Part shown: piece after piece, positions 46,202 through 55,840 of the stretch
How positions within the stretch are numbered: position 1 is the stretch's first letter
Layout of the letters: every line of letters starts with the position of its first letter
NCBI GenBank assembly: GCA_017307755.1
Contig: JAFKGQ010000013.1
Location: 305,005 to 369,004 of the forward strand
DNA from: Chitinophagaceae bacterium
Lineage (GTDB): Bacteria > Bacteroidota > Bacteroidia > Chitinophagales > Chitinophagaceae
Direction of reading: 5' to 3'
DNA: 64,000 bases
Notes under the pieces: model-generated
Told to the model about the DNA's origin: nothing
The model's input: the letters and a program-made list of their open reading frames with translations, nothing else
Databases searched by the model: none
Made by a program: the position numbers and the translations under genes

Positions 46202-48997
46202 TTAAATGCTAAATGCCGTCTCGATGATCTCCGCCTGTTCCTGTGCATGCACTTTCGAATAGCCGGTGGCAGTAGCGGCGCTGGGCTGTCGGCTGATGAC
46301 CCCGTAATTGATCGTCTTCAGGTTCATCTGCAGGAAGCTTGCGGCCCCCATGTTCAGCGGCTCTTCTTGTACCCAGAACCAGGTGGCTGCCTGGCTGTAT
46401 TTTTTGTATAAAGCTTCAAGTTGAGGCAGGGGTAAGGGATACAGCTGCTCCAGCCGCACGATGGCCACGTCCTTACGGTTTTCCTTCTGCTGGCGTTCTG
46501 CCAGATCGAAATAAACCTTGCCCGTGCAGAACAGCACTTTCTTCACCTGAGTGGCATTATCCACAAAAGTATCATCCACCACTTCCTTAAAGCTGCCGGA
46601 AGTAAACTCTTCCATCTTCGACCAGGTACCGGGATGCCGGAGATTGGCCTTTGGCGAAAAATTGATCAGCGGTTTACGGAAAGGCCATGCCAGCTGTCTC
46701 CTAAAGGCATGGAACAGGTTGGCAGCCGTCGTAATATTGGTAACCACCATGTTCAATTCCGCGCACATCTGGAGGAATCTTTCCATACGGGCGCTGCTGT
46801 GCTCGGGACCCTGTCCTTCATATCCATGGGGCAGCAGCAGCGTAACGCCATTCATACGCTGCCATTTTTGTTCGGCGGCGGAAATGAATTGGTCGATCAT
46901 GGTTTGGGCGCCGTTGCTGAAGTCCCCGAACTGAGCCTCCCATAATACCAGGGCATTCGGGTTGGCAAGGGCATACCCATATTCGAATCCCAGTACGCCG
47001 TATTCGCTAAGTAATGAGTTATAGATGCGGAACTGGCCTTTGGCGTCGGGCAGTCTGCTCAGACGGTTGTATGACTGGTCTGTATTTTCATCTCTCAGGA
47101 CGGCATGACGGTGGGAAAAAGTACCTCTCTGTACATCCTGTCCGCTCATACGCACGTCCTTTCCTTCCAGCAGGAGGCTGCCATACGCCAATAATTCGCC
47201 CGTGGCCCAGTCTACTTTTCCTTCGTCGGTAAAGAGCTTGACTTTGTCCTGTAACAGCTTTTCCACTTTACGAAGAGGCTTGAAGTCCTCCGGCCATTTC
47301 ATGATGGCGTCGAATACTTTTCTAAAGTCTGTTTCGCTGATGGCTGTTGCGGGGGACTGATCAAAATCAGCCTGGGCTGCCTTACGCAGACTGCGCCACC
47401 AGAGTTCCGGCTGCTGATAGTGGTAAGGAAGAGGGTGCTGTTTTACCTCATCCAGCCTTTCCTGCAGATCGGCCCAGAACTTCTTTTCCATCTCTTTTGC
47501 AAGATCCTTTGCGTCGGACTCGCCATTCTCGATAAGGAATTGGGTATATACTTCCCGGGGATTGGGATGCTGGTCGATCAGCGCATACAGATGCGGCTGG
47601 GTAAATTTCGGGTCATCGCCTTCATTGTGTCCATGACGGCGGTAACACACCATATCGATGAAGATATCTGTGTTGAAGTCCTGGCGATACCGGGTGGCGA
47701 TCTCAGCACATTTTACGACGGCTTCCGCATCATCTCCATTCACATGCAGTACGGGTGCGTGGATGGCTGCTGCCAGGGACGTACAATAGTCTGAGCTGCG
47801 GGCGTCGTCAAAGTCCGTGGTAAAACCGATCTGGTTGTTGATGACAAAATGAATAGTGCCCCCTGTATTGTACCCTTTCAGCTCGCTCATCTGCATAACC
47901 TCATATACAATACCCTGCCCGGCCACTGATGCGTCGCCATGGATAAGGATAGGGAGTATCTTGTCGTAATCGCTGTTGTACATGACGTCAGCCTTGGCCC
48001 GGGCAAAACCAACGACCACGGGGTCGACAGCTTCCAGGTGGGAGGGGTTGGGCATCAGCTTCAGATGGATGGTCTTATCCTTGTCCGTCTGCACTTCACT
48101 GCCATAACCCATATGATATTTCACGTCTCCGCTGCCCATGGTTTGATCCAGTTTGGCCGTGCCTTCGAATTCGCTGAATATCTGTTCGTAGGTCTTGCCC
48201 ATAATGTTGGACAGGACATTCAGACGACCGCGATGGGCCATGCCGATGACCACTTCCTGAACGCCATGGTCGGCGGCTGTATTGATGATGGTATCCAGGG
48301 CTGGAATAGTGTTTTCTCCACCTTCCAGGGAGAACCTTTTCTGGCCGATGTATTTGGTATGGAGGAATTTCTCGAACATCACCCCCTGGTTCACCTTTTC
48401 CAGGATACGCTTTTTCTTGTCCAGTGGAAGAGGGTTGAGGAATTTTTTCTCCATCTCGGTGGTAAGCCAATCGATCTTCTTCTGATCGCTGATGTATTTG
48501 AACTCTATCCCTACATGGGCCGCATAGCAGCTCTGCAGGTGGGAAAGTATCTTACGTAGCGAGGTAGTGCCCAGCCCGATGAGATTGCCTGCAAAGAAAC
48601 TCTTGTCCATGTCCTCTTCTGTAAAGCCAAAAAAGGCCAGGTCGAGGTTGGCGCCACGATCTTTGCGGGGACGTATGGGGTTTGTCTTAGCCACCAGGTG
48701 GCCTTTATTGCGATAGCCTAAGATAAGACGGTAGGCTCCCAGTTCCTTTTTCCAATCCACTCCGTCGGAGGTGGTCAGCATCCCGTCGGCAGGCTTTGCG
48801 CCCGCGGCAGCCGTGTGAACGCCATTGGAAGAGCCATTCATTCCGCCGGCAGCTTTCCCTTGCGTAATGGCAAAGTCAAATCCTTCAAAAAATTTTCTGA
48901 ACTCAGGATCCACCGCGTCGGGGTTCTTTACAAAATCCTGATATAAACCCTCGATATAAGAGGGGTGAGAATTAGTTATAAACGAATAGTCCTTCAT
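46202..48997 (-). CDS. odhA: 2-oxoglutarate dehydrogenase E1 component
   Basis: A 931-residue thiamine diphosphate enzyme that decarboxylates 2-oxoglutarate and reductively succinylates E2 in the TCA cycle. Motifs: N-terminal YIEGLYQDFVKNPDAVDPEF, EVVIGMAHRGRLNVLSNIMG, GDASVAGQGIVYEVMQMSEL, the TPP/Mg site HVNGDDAEAVVKCA with FIDMVCYRRHGHNEGDDPKF, and the C-terminal QEEPLNMGAASFLQ. It is near the family's length of about 930. It precedes odhB; no E3 gene is in the window. Confidence 0.97.
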   Translation of the reverse strand: MKDYSFITNSHPSYIEGLYQDFVKNPDAVDPEFRKFFEGFDFAITQGKAAGGMNGSSNGVHTAAAGAKPADGMLTTSDGVDWKKELGAYRLILGYRNKGHLVAKTNPIRPRKDRGANLDLAFFGFTEEDMDKSFFAGNLIGLGTTSLRKILSHLQSCYAAHVGIEFKYISDQKKIDWLTTEMEKKFLNPLPLDKKKRILEKVNQGVMFEKFLHTKYIGQKRFSLEGGENTIPALDTIINTAADHGVQEVVIGMAHRGRLNVLSNIMGKTYEQIFSEFEGTAKLDQTMGSGDVKYHMGYGSEVQTDKDKTIHLKLMPNPSHLEAVDPVVVGFARAKADVMYNSDYDKILPILIHGDASVAGQGIVYEVMQMSELKGYNTGGTIHFVINNQIGFTTDFDDARSSDYCTSLAAAIHAPVLHVNGDDAEAVVKCAEIATRYRQDFNTDIFIDMVCYRRHGHNEGDDPKFTQPHLYALIDQHPNPREVYTQFLIENGESDAKDLAKEMEKKFWADLQERLDEVKQHPLPYHYQQPELWWRSLRKAAQADFDQSPATAISETDFRKVFDAIMKWPEDFKPLRKVEKLLQDKVKLFTDEGKVDWATGELLAYGSLLLEGKDVRMSGQDVQRGTFSHRHAVLRDENTDQSYNRLSRLPDAKGQFRIYNSLLSEYGVLGFEYGYALANPNALVLWEAQFGDFSNGAQTMIDQFISAAEQKWQRMNGVTLLLPHGYEGQGPEHSSARMERFLQMCAELNMVVTNITTAANLFHAFRRQLAWPFRKPLINFSPKANLRHPGTWSKMEEFTSGSFKEVVDDTFVDNATQVKKVLFCTGKVYFDLAERQQKENRKDVAIVRLEQLYPLPLPQLEALYKKYSQAATWFWVQEEPLNMGAASFLQMNLKTINYGVISRQPSAATATGYSKVHAQEQAEIIETAFSI

Positions 48998-49222
48998 AGA
49001 AGCGCTTGAGCATTATTTCCAGAAAAAAGTCCGCAAATTTGGCCTACAAATATCGTTGAAAATAGTCATTTCTACCCCTATGACAGTCATTTTCTCTTGT
49101 TTTTAACCATACCTTTATCCGGGACAAGGTTTGTTCACCTTCCTTGTTTCCACCCACTTACAACGGAAGGATAATCTCCCAAGTGCATTTTGGGCAATTT
49201 TTACGAATAAAACCCTTCCGGA

Positions 49223-49254
49223 TTTGGAATATTCATGACATGGGGCTACCTTTG
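49223..49254 (+). promoter_or_regulatory. Predicted rpsT promoter (Bacteroidota type)
   Basis: TTTG at 49223-49226, 20 nt, then TACCTTTG at 49247-49254: exact -33 and -7 elements. Transcription would start near base 49261, so the leader is about 15 nt. Confidence 0.8.
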
Positions 49255-49275
49255 CCGTCCTAAAAATGTCGAGTA

Positions 49276-49545
49276 ATGGCAAATCACAAGGCAACCAAAA
49301 AAGATGTAAGGCAAGCCACCAAGCGCAGGGATCGTAATCGCTACTATGGCAAGACCACCCGTAACGCGATCCGGGATCTGAGGGAGATCAAGGTGCAGAA
49401 GGAAGCTGGCGACAAGCTGCCTGAAGTAGCCGCTATGATCGACAAACTGGCAAAAAAAGGCATTATCCACAAGAACAAGGCGGCTAATCTGAAGAGCAAG
49501 CTGACCCGGAAAGTCAATGCTTTAGGTGCTACTGCCGCTAAGTAA
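49276..49545 (+). CDS. rpsT: 30S ribosomal protein S20
   Basis: The 89-residue protein (MANHKATKKDVRQATKRRDR) has the lysine/arginine-rich helical pattern and KAVNKLAKKGIIHKNKAANL-type (DKLAKKGIIHKNKAANLKSK) motif that define S20, which binds 16S rRNA early in assembly. Monocistronic, with its own promoter and terminator. Confidence 0.97.
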   Translation: MANHKATKKDVRQATKRRDRNRYYGKTTRNAIRDLREIKVQKEAGDKLPEVAAMIDKLAKKGIIHKNKAANLKSKLTRKVNALGATAAK

Positions 49546-49571
49546 GCTATCTTATTTTCATCTTAATAGTG

Positions 49572-49600
49572 AGCATTCTCCTTTGGGCGGATGCTTTTTT
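49572..49600 (+). terminator. Intrinsic terminator after rpsT
   Basis: AGCATTC (49572-49578) pairs with GGATGCT (49589-49595), followed by T5. Confidence 0.8.
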
Positions 49601-49627
49601 GTTTTTGGTACCTTCTTTTCCCCAGGG

Positions 49628-49816
49628 TTATTCCACCTGGAGAAAGTCTTCCAGCGCTTTTACGAATTTATCCCCCAGATCACGTATATCTGACTCATCC
49701 TCAACGGAATGGAATTTAATTTTTGTACTTCTTCCGGATTGCCGCAGGCTTAAGATCCCCACTTCGTTCTGTGCCAGGGTAAGATAATTGGCATCAGCGG
49801 GCCGCCAATTCTTCAT
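49628..49816 (-). CDS. Small hypothetical protein downstream of the RRM gene
   Basis: A 62-residue frame (MKNWRPADANYLTLAQNEVG to LEDFLQVE). The ATG lies 15 bp after the stop of the RNA-binding protein on the same strand, consistent with an operon. The composition looks protein-like (mixed charge, VEDESD then helical DKFVKALEDFLQ) and is not a shadow of a longer gene. Function is unknown; existence of the protein is not proven. Confidence 0.45.
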   Translation of the reverse strand: MKNWRPADANYLTLAQNEVGILSLRQSGRSTKIKFHSVEDESDIRDLGDKFVKALEDFLQVE

Positions 49817-49831
49817 TATGCTAAGAAAGGA

Positions 49832-50353
49832 CTAATATCTTCTATCTCTGTCACCGCCAGGACGCCAGCCGCCACGATCTCCTCTATCTCCACGATCACC
49901 CCTATCCCCACCACGGTCGCCGCGATCACCGCCACCACCATAACCACCGCCACGGTCGCCACCGCCACCATAACCACCACCACGTCCACCGCCATAACCG
50001 CCACGGTCGCCACCGCCTCTGCCGCCGCGATCTCCGCCGCCACCATAACCACCACGTCCGCCGCCATAACCGCCGCGGTCGCCACCGCCTCTGCCGCCGC
50101 CACCGCCTTTTGACTGCTCTTCCGCCTCTTTCACGGCCAGCTTTTTACCTTTGATACCAGCGCCATCCAGGGTTTCTATCGCCCCCTTTGCTTCCAGGTC
50201 ATCGGGCATGTCTACAAACCCGAAACCTTTACTTTTCCCAGTCTCCCTGTCAAGGACAACTTTTGCGGAATGCACTACGCCATACAACTCAAACATTTCT
50301 TTTAGATCAACATCGTCGAAATCAGAAGGTAAACCTGCTACAAAAAGCTTCAT
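49832..50353 (-). CDS. RRM-domain RNA-binding protein with RGG/GYGG-repeat tail
   Basis: About 173 residues from ATG 50353. Residues 1-80 form an RNA recognition motif: RNP2 KLFVAGLP, RNP1 KGFGFVDM. The remaining 90 residues are almost only G, R, D and Y in imperfect GGYGGGRGG and GDRGG units, an intrinsically disordered RGG tail like those of cold-inducible plant and cyanobacterial Rbp proteins. The start at 50353 removes nine residues (MYFYSKFTG) of a longer frame. The role is probably post-transcriptional and cold- or stress-related, by family. Confidence 0.9.
   Translation of the reverse strand: MKLFVAGLPSDFDDVDLKEMFELYGVVHSAKVVLDRETGKSKGFGFVDMPDDLEAKGAIETLDGAGIKGKKLAVKEAEEQSKGGGGGRGGGDRGGYGGGRGGYGGGGDRGGRGGGDRGGYGGGRGGGYGGGGDRGGGYGGGGDRGDRGGDRGDRGDRGDRGGWRPGGDRDRRY
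49857..50105. repeat. Minisatellite encoding the RGG tail
   Basis: Imperfect repeats of CCACCG, CCATAACC and CGGTCGCC units across the coding sequence of the Gly/Arg/Asp/Tyr tail. The tract is prone to expansion and contraction, so tail length probably varies between strains. Confidence 0.7.
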
Positions 50354-50551
50354 GCCCGTGAATTTGGAGTAAAAATACAAAGATGGATGCTATCTACGCT
50401 AATAATATTAAAATTTGTTCTGTAATTTTTGGAATATGATTTTCAGTGCATTTGTACGCTTTTGATACATCATAAGTGTTGCTAAGGGCTTGCATTTATC
50501 ACCTTAACATATTGCAGCAATAATTCATTAATAAGTTACTATTTCAATCGA

Positions 50552-52102
50552 CTAGTCCACGCCCCCTTTCCGGGTGGCTTTTGTCTGTGCCGGCCATGGC
50601 GTTGGCTGTCCTGTTTTCGGATTCACAGGAAGCACGCTTTTCTCCCGGGATGTTTTGACAGGATCTTCGCTGGCCATGTATGCAAGCGCCGCTGCCAGGA
50701 TCGCATTATTACGCAGATCGTCAAAAACGATCTTGTCATAGGTATCCCGGTTGGTATGCCAGGTATAGTTAAAATAGGACCAGCTCTTCGAGCTTAAGGA
50801 GAAGGCAGGCGCGCCCACGGCGACAAAGGAGGCATAGTCGGAACCACCGCCGCCAGGCGTACCCGGAAAATGAGTTTCTATCGAATCCCTGATCTCCGAA
50901 GGCAGCGGTGCGAGCCAGCGGGTGAGGTATTCATAGGCATGCAAAAAGCCCTGCCCGGAGAGACTCGCCACCCTGCCGGTACCATTGTCCTGGTTGAAAA
51001 CGACCTGTATGTTCTTAACGATCTCAGGGTGATCTTCCACAAAAGCCCTGGATCCATTCAACCCTTGTTCCTCACTACCCCAATGTCCTACCAGGATGGT
51101 ACGTTTGGGATTGGGGTACACTTTTTTGAGGATACGCATGGCTTCCATCATGGTAAGGGTGCCCGTACCATTGTCCGTAGCGCCGCTGCCACCGTCCCAG
51201 GAATCGAAATGAGCGGAAAGCAGCACATATTCATCAGGCTTTTCAGTACCCTTTATCTCAGCGATCGTATTGAAGGTGGGTACAATTCCCCGCTCTTTTG
51301 ACTCGGTGTGCACGCTGATCCTCGGTTTGTCACCCGCTTCCGTAAGTCGGTAGAGCAACCCATAGTCTTCCAGGGCAATATCCACGGTGGGGACCTTTTT
51401 TGTATAGCCGCCGAAGATCTTGTCTACGCCAAAGCCGGCCGACCAGTTGGAGGAAATAATGCCGGCAGCGCCCGCATTTTCCAATGCCGCGGCAAGTGCC
51501 CTGGTCGTATAGCCCGTCTTTTTAATACGCAGGGCCCAGGCCTCCGTCTGTGCCGTACGTTCCTTTTTCATTTTTTCAAAGGATTCCTTTGTGGCCCATT
51601 CCTGCCAGTTATAATCAGGACGTCCCGTAGGCTGAAGCATGGATACCATGACAAATTTGCCTTTTACATTCGGCAGCCATTGCTGAAAGGCAAAGGAATC
51701 AGCCAGGTCGGGTAGGATCACCAGTTCCGCGGTTACGGTATTCTTCCCCATTCCCGGGCTCCAGGCGAGCTGCGTGCCTTCCAGCGTCCTTACCCGGGGG
51801 TATATCATATCGATGTGAGAAATACCCCTCTCCCAGCCTCTCCATTCTCCCCATTTTTCACTATGTGCCGGTATTCCCCAGCTGCTGTATTTTCCAATAG
51901 CCCAATCTCTGGCCTGCTCCATCTGGGGAGTACCCACCAGCCGGGGGCCAATGACATCGAAAAGTTCGTGCGCCAGCTGCCGCAGCTGGGAATTTTCATT
52001 TTCTTCTCTGACAATATTGTCTATGACTGCGTCCTTTAGCTGGGCAACGACGGGTGTGAAGGCCAGACAAACGCTTATAAAGAGGAGGTAAAGCTTTTGC
52101 AT
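50552..52102 (-). CDS. Secreted M28-family zinc peptidase (carboxypeptidase Q-like)
   Basis: A 516-residue exopeptidase with signal MQKLYLLFISVCLAFTPVVA. A PA-type insert (GAAGIISSNWSAGFGVDKIF, about residues 210-230) precedes the metal site: HFDSWDGGSGATDNGTGT (His and bridging Asp), GSEEQGLNGS (catalytic Glu and ligand Glu), FNQDNGTG (Asp) and the final His in NYTWHTNRDTYD. All zinc ligands are present. It probably trims peptides in the periplasm. It lies 18 bp after the esterase gene, likely in one transcript. Confidence 0.92.
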   Translation of the reverse strand: MQKLYLLFISVCLAFTPVVAQLKDAVIDNIVREENENSQLRQLAHELFDVIGPRLVGTPQMEQARDWAIGKYSSWGIPAHSEKWGEWRGWERGISHIDMIYPRVRTLEGTQLAWSPGMGKNTVTAELVILPDLADSFAFQQWLPNVKGKFVMVSMLQPTGRPDYNWQEWATKESFEKMKKERTAQTEAWALRIKKTGYTTRALAAALENAGAAGIISSNWSAGFGVDKIFGGYTKKVPTVDIALEDYGLLYRLTEAGDKPRISVHTESKERGIVPTFNTIAEIKGTEKPDEYVLLSAHFDSWDGGSGATDNGTGTLTMMEAMRILKKVYPNPKRTILVGHWGSEEQGLNGSRAFVEDHPEIVKNIQVVFNQDNGTGRVASLSGQGFLHAYEYLTRWLAPLPSEIRDSIETHFPGTPGGGGSDYASFVAVGAPAFSLSSKSWSYFNYTWHTNRDTYDKIVFDDLRNNAILAAALAYMASEDPVKTSREKSVLPVNPKTGQPTPWPAQTKATRKGGVD

Positions 52103-52120
52103 TCTCTAATGTATGAAATC

Positions 52121-53677
52121 CTATTTATAATAAAAGGAGTCCAGGAAGAGAAACCGGTTTGAGTTTTTAGCCGGCTCCTGATGCGCATTCCTGTCGATGA
52201 TCATCACATTGGGTGTACCGGGCTGATAGGCCGACCATGCCGGCAGGCCCTGTCCATTAGGGTCGCCCGTCCTGATAAAATTGACAAAAAAGCCCTGCAT
52301 GATCTCCGATGTTCTATAGTCATCCGCCGTCCATGCATAGATGTTATACAACGTGAGGTTGCCAAGCGCATAAGCGATCTCTGCCGAATGAGGGGCAATG
52401 GGGAAGGGCGGAGTTCTGGCCGGCGTCTTTGCATCCGCCCACGGAGGCTGCTGTTGCGCATAGAGATAGCGGTAGACAGGTCTACCTCCTGTCCTTGCAT
52501 GCAGATCGATCCATTTCCACGTGCTATAACCCAGAAATCTTTCGGTAGCCAGGTCCGTAGCCGATCTTAGTACTTCATCCCTGTTCGTGGCGGGATAATT
52601 TTTCGCAGCTTCTTCGGCGCTGGAACCGTATATTTTTAGCAACGCTGAAAAGTAATTGGGGACGGTAGGTTCGTTATCTCCTATGATATCATTCCAGGAT
52701 ACTTCCGTGGCATTCCAGCCGGCCAAGAGGGGAACACCCGCCTGCCGGCCCGTGGTAAATATCTCTCGGGGAGACTGGGGCAGAAAATATCCGTCAATGA
52801 TCGTGGAAAAATGAAAACCCGATCTGGCAGCCTCCTCCATCAACTGTTCAGCGGGTTCTTCCCGCAAAGCGTCAAAAGATGTATTCAGAGCATTTGTAAA
52901 CCGGGCGCCCATCTGTTCTGCCATATTGAGTGTAATAGGTGGTGTTGCCCCCACTATCGACCCGCTTTCTCCGATGGCGCCATTAAAGAGTCCTTTTGAC
53001 AAGGGAGAGGCCATCTGGACACTGACGGACATCGAGCCCGCGGATTGGCCGGCGATAGTGACCCTGGCGGTATCCCCGCCAAACGCCCCGATATTAATCT
53101 GTACCCAGCGCAAGGCGGCCTGCTGATCCAGGTAGCCATAGTTACCGCTGCTATGATGGGATGATTCGTCGGTGAGACGAGGATGGGCGAAGAAGCCGAA
53201 TATCCCAAGCCTGTAGTTTACGGTAACGACCACTATCCCTTTTCGCGCCATGGAAGCACCGTCATAGCGCACCTCGGACGCATCACCCGCATATAAACCT
53301 CCTCCATAAAAATATACCAGGACAGGGTGTTTTTTATCAGTCGATGTATTAGGCGCCCACACGTTCAGATAGAGACAGTCTTCGCTATATTTCCCGCTGC
53401 GAAAGAGCATGTCCTTGAACTGAGCCGTTTGCATGGGACGGGGAGCAAAACGCAAGGCCTTACGCACACCTTTCCAGTTCTTTACAGGCTGCGGCTCCTT
53501 CCATCGAAGATCACCGACAGGCGGTTGTGCAAAAGGGATACCCCTGAATATCCGTATGTCCCCGGAGTCCAGCTCTCCTTCCAGTATGCCGTTGGCAATA
53601 TGCACCTGAGGTGCGGATTGGGCATAGCTTGTAACAAGGGCCAGACTCAAAAAAGCCAGGCAGTAAAGTTCTTTCAT
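52121..53677 (-). CDS. Secreted type-B carboxylesterase
   Basis: A 518-residue esterase with signal MKELYCLAFLSLALVTSYAQ. Carboxylesterase B motifs: RGIPFAQPPVGDLRWKEPQP, EDCLYLNVWAP, the oxyanion segment VYFYGGGLYAG (HGGG is usual; here YGGG), the nucleophile elbow IAGQSAGSMSV, and the histidine in PHSAEIAYALGNL. The triad Ser-Glu-His appears intact. Substrate is unknown. It is followed by the M28 peptidase gene. Confidence 0.92.
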   Translation of the reverse strand: MKELYCLAFLSLALVTSYAQSAPQVHIANGILEGELDSGDIRIFRGIPFAQPPVGDLRWKEPQPVKNWKGVRKALRFAPRPMQTAQFKDMLFRSGKYSEDCLYLNVWAPNTSTDKKHPVLVYFYGGGLYAGDASEVRYDGASMARKGIVVVTVNYRLGIFGFFAHPRLTDESSHHSSGNYGYLDQQAALRWVQINIGAFGGDTARVTIAGQSAGSMSVSVQMASPLSKGLFNGAIGESGSIVGATPPITLNMAEQMGARFTNALNTSFDALREEPAEQLMEEAARSGFHFSTIIDGYFLPQSPREIFTTGRQAGVPLLAGWNATEVSWNDIIGDNEPTVPNYFSALLKIYGSSAEEAAKNYPATNRDEVLRSATDLATERFLGYSTWKWIDLHARTGGRPVYRYLYAQQQPPWADAKTPARTPPFPIAPHSAEIAYALGNLTLYNIYAWTADDYRTSEIMQGFFVNFIRTGDPNGQGLPAWSAYQPGTPNVMIIDRNAHQEPAKNSNRFLFLDSFYYK

Positions 53678-53800
53678 GGCTGTCCGTTTGATTAATGTTG
53701 ACTGCTGTATTCCTAAAGTACAGATTTTCCTTTTTTTTAATCACATTCATTACCATTAATGCATAATTAACCCATCCGTTAACCGGCCAGGACTACTTTC

Positions 53801-55191
53801 ATGACATTCAGCTGTAACAAAAAAGAGATCAAAAATGCAGACCTCCCCGGCGCCTCACCCAGAGCCGTTGCGGCCTCCCCCGTCGGCGACGTAGTGGGTA
53901 AAATAACGGTGGGTTATCAGGGCTGGTTTGCGGCGCCGGGTGATGGGTCGCCCATTAATGTGTGGTGGCATTGGAGCCAGGACTGGAGTCAGCCGCCATC
54001 TCCTACCAACCAGGTCATCAAATGCTGGCCGGATATGCGGGAGTATACGGCTACTTTTCAGACGGCTTTTGCCAATCTCGGCAACGGTCAGCCGGCGACG
54101 TTATTCTCCTCTTACACACAGCAGACCATCAACACTCATTTTTTATGGATGCGGCACAAACCTATGGTCGTAAATTCTATATTATGTATGATGTCAGCGG
54201 ATGGACGAATATGCAGTCCGAGATCAAGACGGACTGGACCAACAAGATGTCGGCCCTGGTGTCTTCATCCGCCTATGCCCGGCAGAATGGCAAACCCGTG
54301 GTCTGTATCTGGGGTTTTGGTTTTAATGACAACAATCATCCATGGAGCGCAGCTGTCTGCCAGGATGTGGTGAGTTGGTTCAAAGGTCAGGGCTGTTATG
54401 TCATTGGCGGTGTGCCTACGCACTGGCGCACCGGCGACCAGGATAGCCGTCCCGGATATCTGAGTGTATATCACAGCTTCAACATGCTGTCGCCATGGAT
54501 GGTAGGCAGGATCGGGAATGTCTCGGACGTGGATAATTATTACAACAATACGGCGCTGGCCGACCAGGCCGACTGCAATGCCAATGGCATCGACTTCCAG
54601 CCTTGCGTGCTGCCGGGTGACAGCGGTCAGCGCGCCCATGGGGATTTTATGTGGCGGCAGTTCTATAATATGGTGCGGCTGGGCGCTCAGGGTATTTATA
54701 TTTCCATGTTCGATGAATATGGCGAAGGCAACCAGATAGCCAAGTCCGCTGAAGATGCTTCCATGAAACCTACGAATTCCAATACTTTCACCCTCGACCA
54801 GGATGGGGTCCACTGTTCTTCGGATTATTACCTGCGGCTATCGGCTGATGGAGGCAGGATGCTGAAAGGGCAGATTGCGTTGACAGCTACACGACCGACC
54901 CCGCCGGTGGTAAGCGGCACCACGGGCGTGACCTTCTATCAGGATATAAACTACGGCGGGACAGCCAGTCAGCTGCTTGCAAAAGGGAGCTATACGTTGT
55001 CGCAATTGGCAGCAAAAGGCGTACCGAATGACTGGGCATCCTCCGTAAGGATCCCCAGCGGATGGACGGTGATACTATATCAGGATGATAATTTCTCCAG
55101 GCAGTCATGGACGCTGACGAGCGATACGCCAAGTTTTATTACGCTGACCCCGAACGCAAATGATAAGCTGTCTTCGTGTAAGATACAATAG
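53801..55191 (+). pseudogene. GH71/99-like glycosidase with beta/gamma-crystallin-like domain, frameshifted by an internal deletion
   Basis: Two overlapping reading frames together encode one protein. The first (53801 to about 54150) gives VGYQGWFAAPGDGSPINVWW to SSYTQQTINTHFLWM. The second (about 54145-55191) continues with AAQTYGRKFYIMYDVSGW, then GFGFNDNNHPW, GGVPTHWRTGDQD, FQPCVLPGDSG, SMFDEYGEGNQIAK. The expected segment with a GIDGVFxQRF-like motif between HFLWM and AAQTYGR is missing. The junction TTTTTATGGATGCGG can be read as either side (TGGATG is shared), as in a microhomology deletion. The C-terminus (GVTFYQDINYGGTASQL to the end) resembles a beta/gamma-crystallin fold. The N-terminus has no signal peptide before a lone Cys (MTFSC), which also looks truncated. 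Probably inactive. Confidence 0.75.
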
Positions 55192-55211
55192 CCATACCAT
55201 CGCTTGTTTTC

Positions 55212-55244
55212 AGGCCCCGTCATTCAGCTGGCAGGGCCTTTTTT
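55212..55244 (+). terminator. Intrinsic terminator after the GH-like pseudogene
   Basis: AGGCCC (55212-55217) and GGGCCT (55234-55239) with a 16-nt loop, followed by T5. Confidence 0.72.
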
Positions 55245-55320
55245 GTTTTCCCCTTCAGGCAACGGATCTGTGATCCGTTCTGTTTGCCGGACCAGGGGAT
55301 TATGTTTATCTTGGCGGCGT

Positions 55321-55839
55321 ATGAATATCAGCATTCCCATCAACAGAAAAAGATTCCCATTCGCTGTTGTAGCATACCTTCTGGTCACTGTTCTTTTTGT
55401 ATTCAACCTGTTGTATCGCTGGGACGCGATCGAAGGGGCATCGGGACCTACGGATTGGATCTTACGTATCATTCCTATAGGATTTGCTCTTTTTATGACC
55501 ATTATATCCCTGGCAGACTATATAAAAACGCTGTTTGATAAAAATGCGTCCCTTAGTATTTCCGAAAGGGGAATAGATGATAACCTAAGCCTTTTTTCCT
55601 GTGGGGAGATACCATGGAATGAGATCCTGGGCGCTGAGATCATAAAAGTGTTCAAGACCGATATGCTCATTGTCCATATTCTTGATAAAGAGAAATATAT
55701 AGCAAGACAAAAGCCGATCGCCCGGCTGGTCCTGAAAAGGCTCTTAAGGAAATGGGGCTCTCCCGTCGTGATCTCGGCCAAACGGATCGATTATGATCTG
55801 CAGGAGTTGAAAGAGGTGATTGAGGGAAGGATAAAGTAA
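55321..55839 (+). CDS. STM3941-like two-helix membrane protein
   Basis: A 172-residue protein from ATG 55321 (MNISIPINRKRFPFAVVAYL). Two membrane helices (about residues 12-30 and 50-72) are followed by a cytoplasmic PH-like region: SLSISERGIDDNLSLFSCGE and IPWNEILGAEIIKVFKTDML. This layout matches the STM3941-type (YdbS-like) protein family of unknown function. A longer frame starting at 55204 overlaps a terminator and is rejected. Convergent with the NYN gene, 1 bp apart. Confidence 0.68.
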   Translation: MNISIPINRKRFPFAVVAYLLVTVLFVFNLLYRWDAIEGASGPTDWILRIIPIGFALFMTIISLADYIKTLFDKNASLSISERGIDDNLSLFSCGEIPWNEILGAEIIKVFKTDMLIVHILDKEKYIARQKPIARLVLKRLLRKWGSPVVISAKRIDYDLQELKEVIEGRIK

Positions 55840-55840
55840 A

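Noticed and set aside
49816..50103. Minus-strand Ala/Val-rich frame over the RGG repeat
   Set aside because: A frame-shifted reading of the repeat in the RRM protein gene; composition is an artefact.
55204..55320. Upstream extension of the STM3941-like gene
   Set aside because: The extension overlaps the terminator of the previous gene and lacks protein-like composition.
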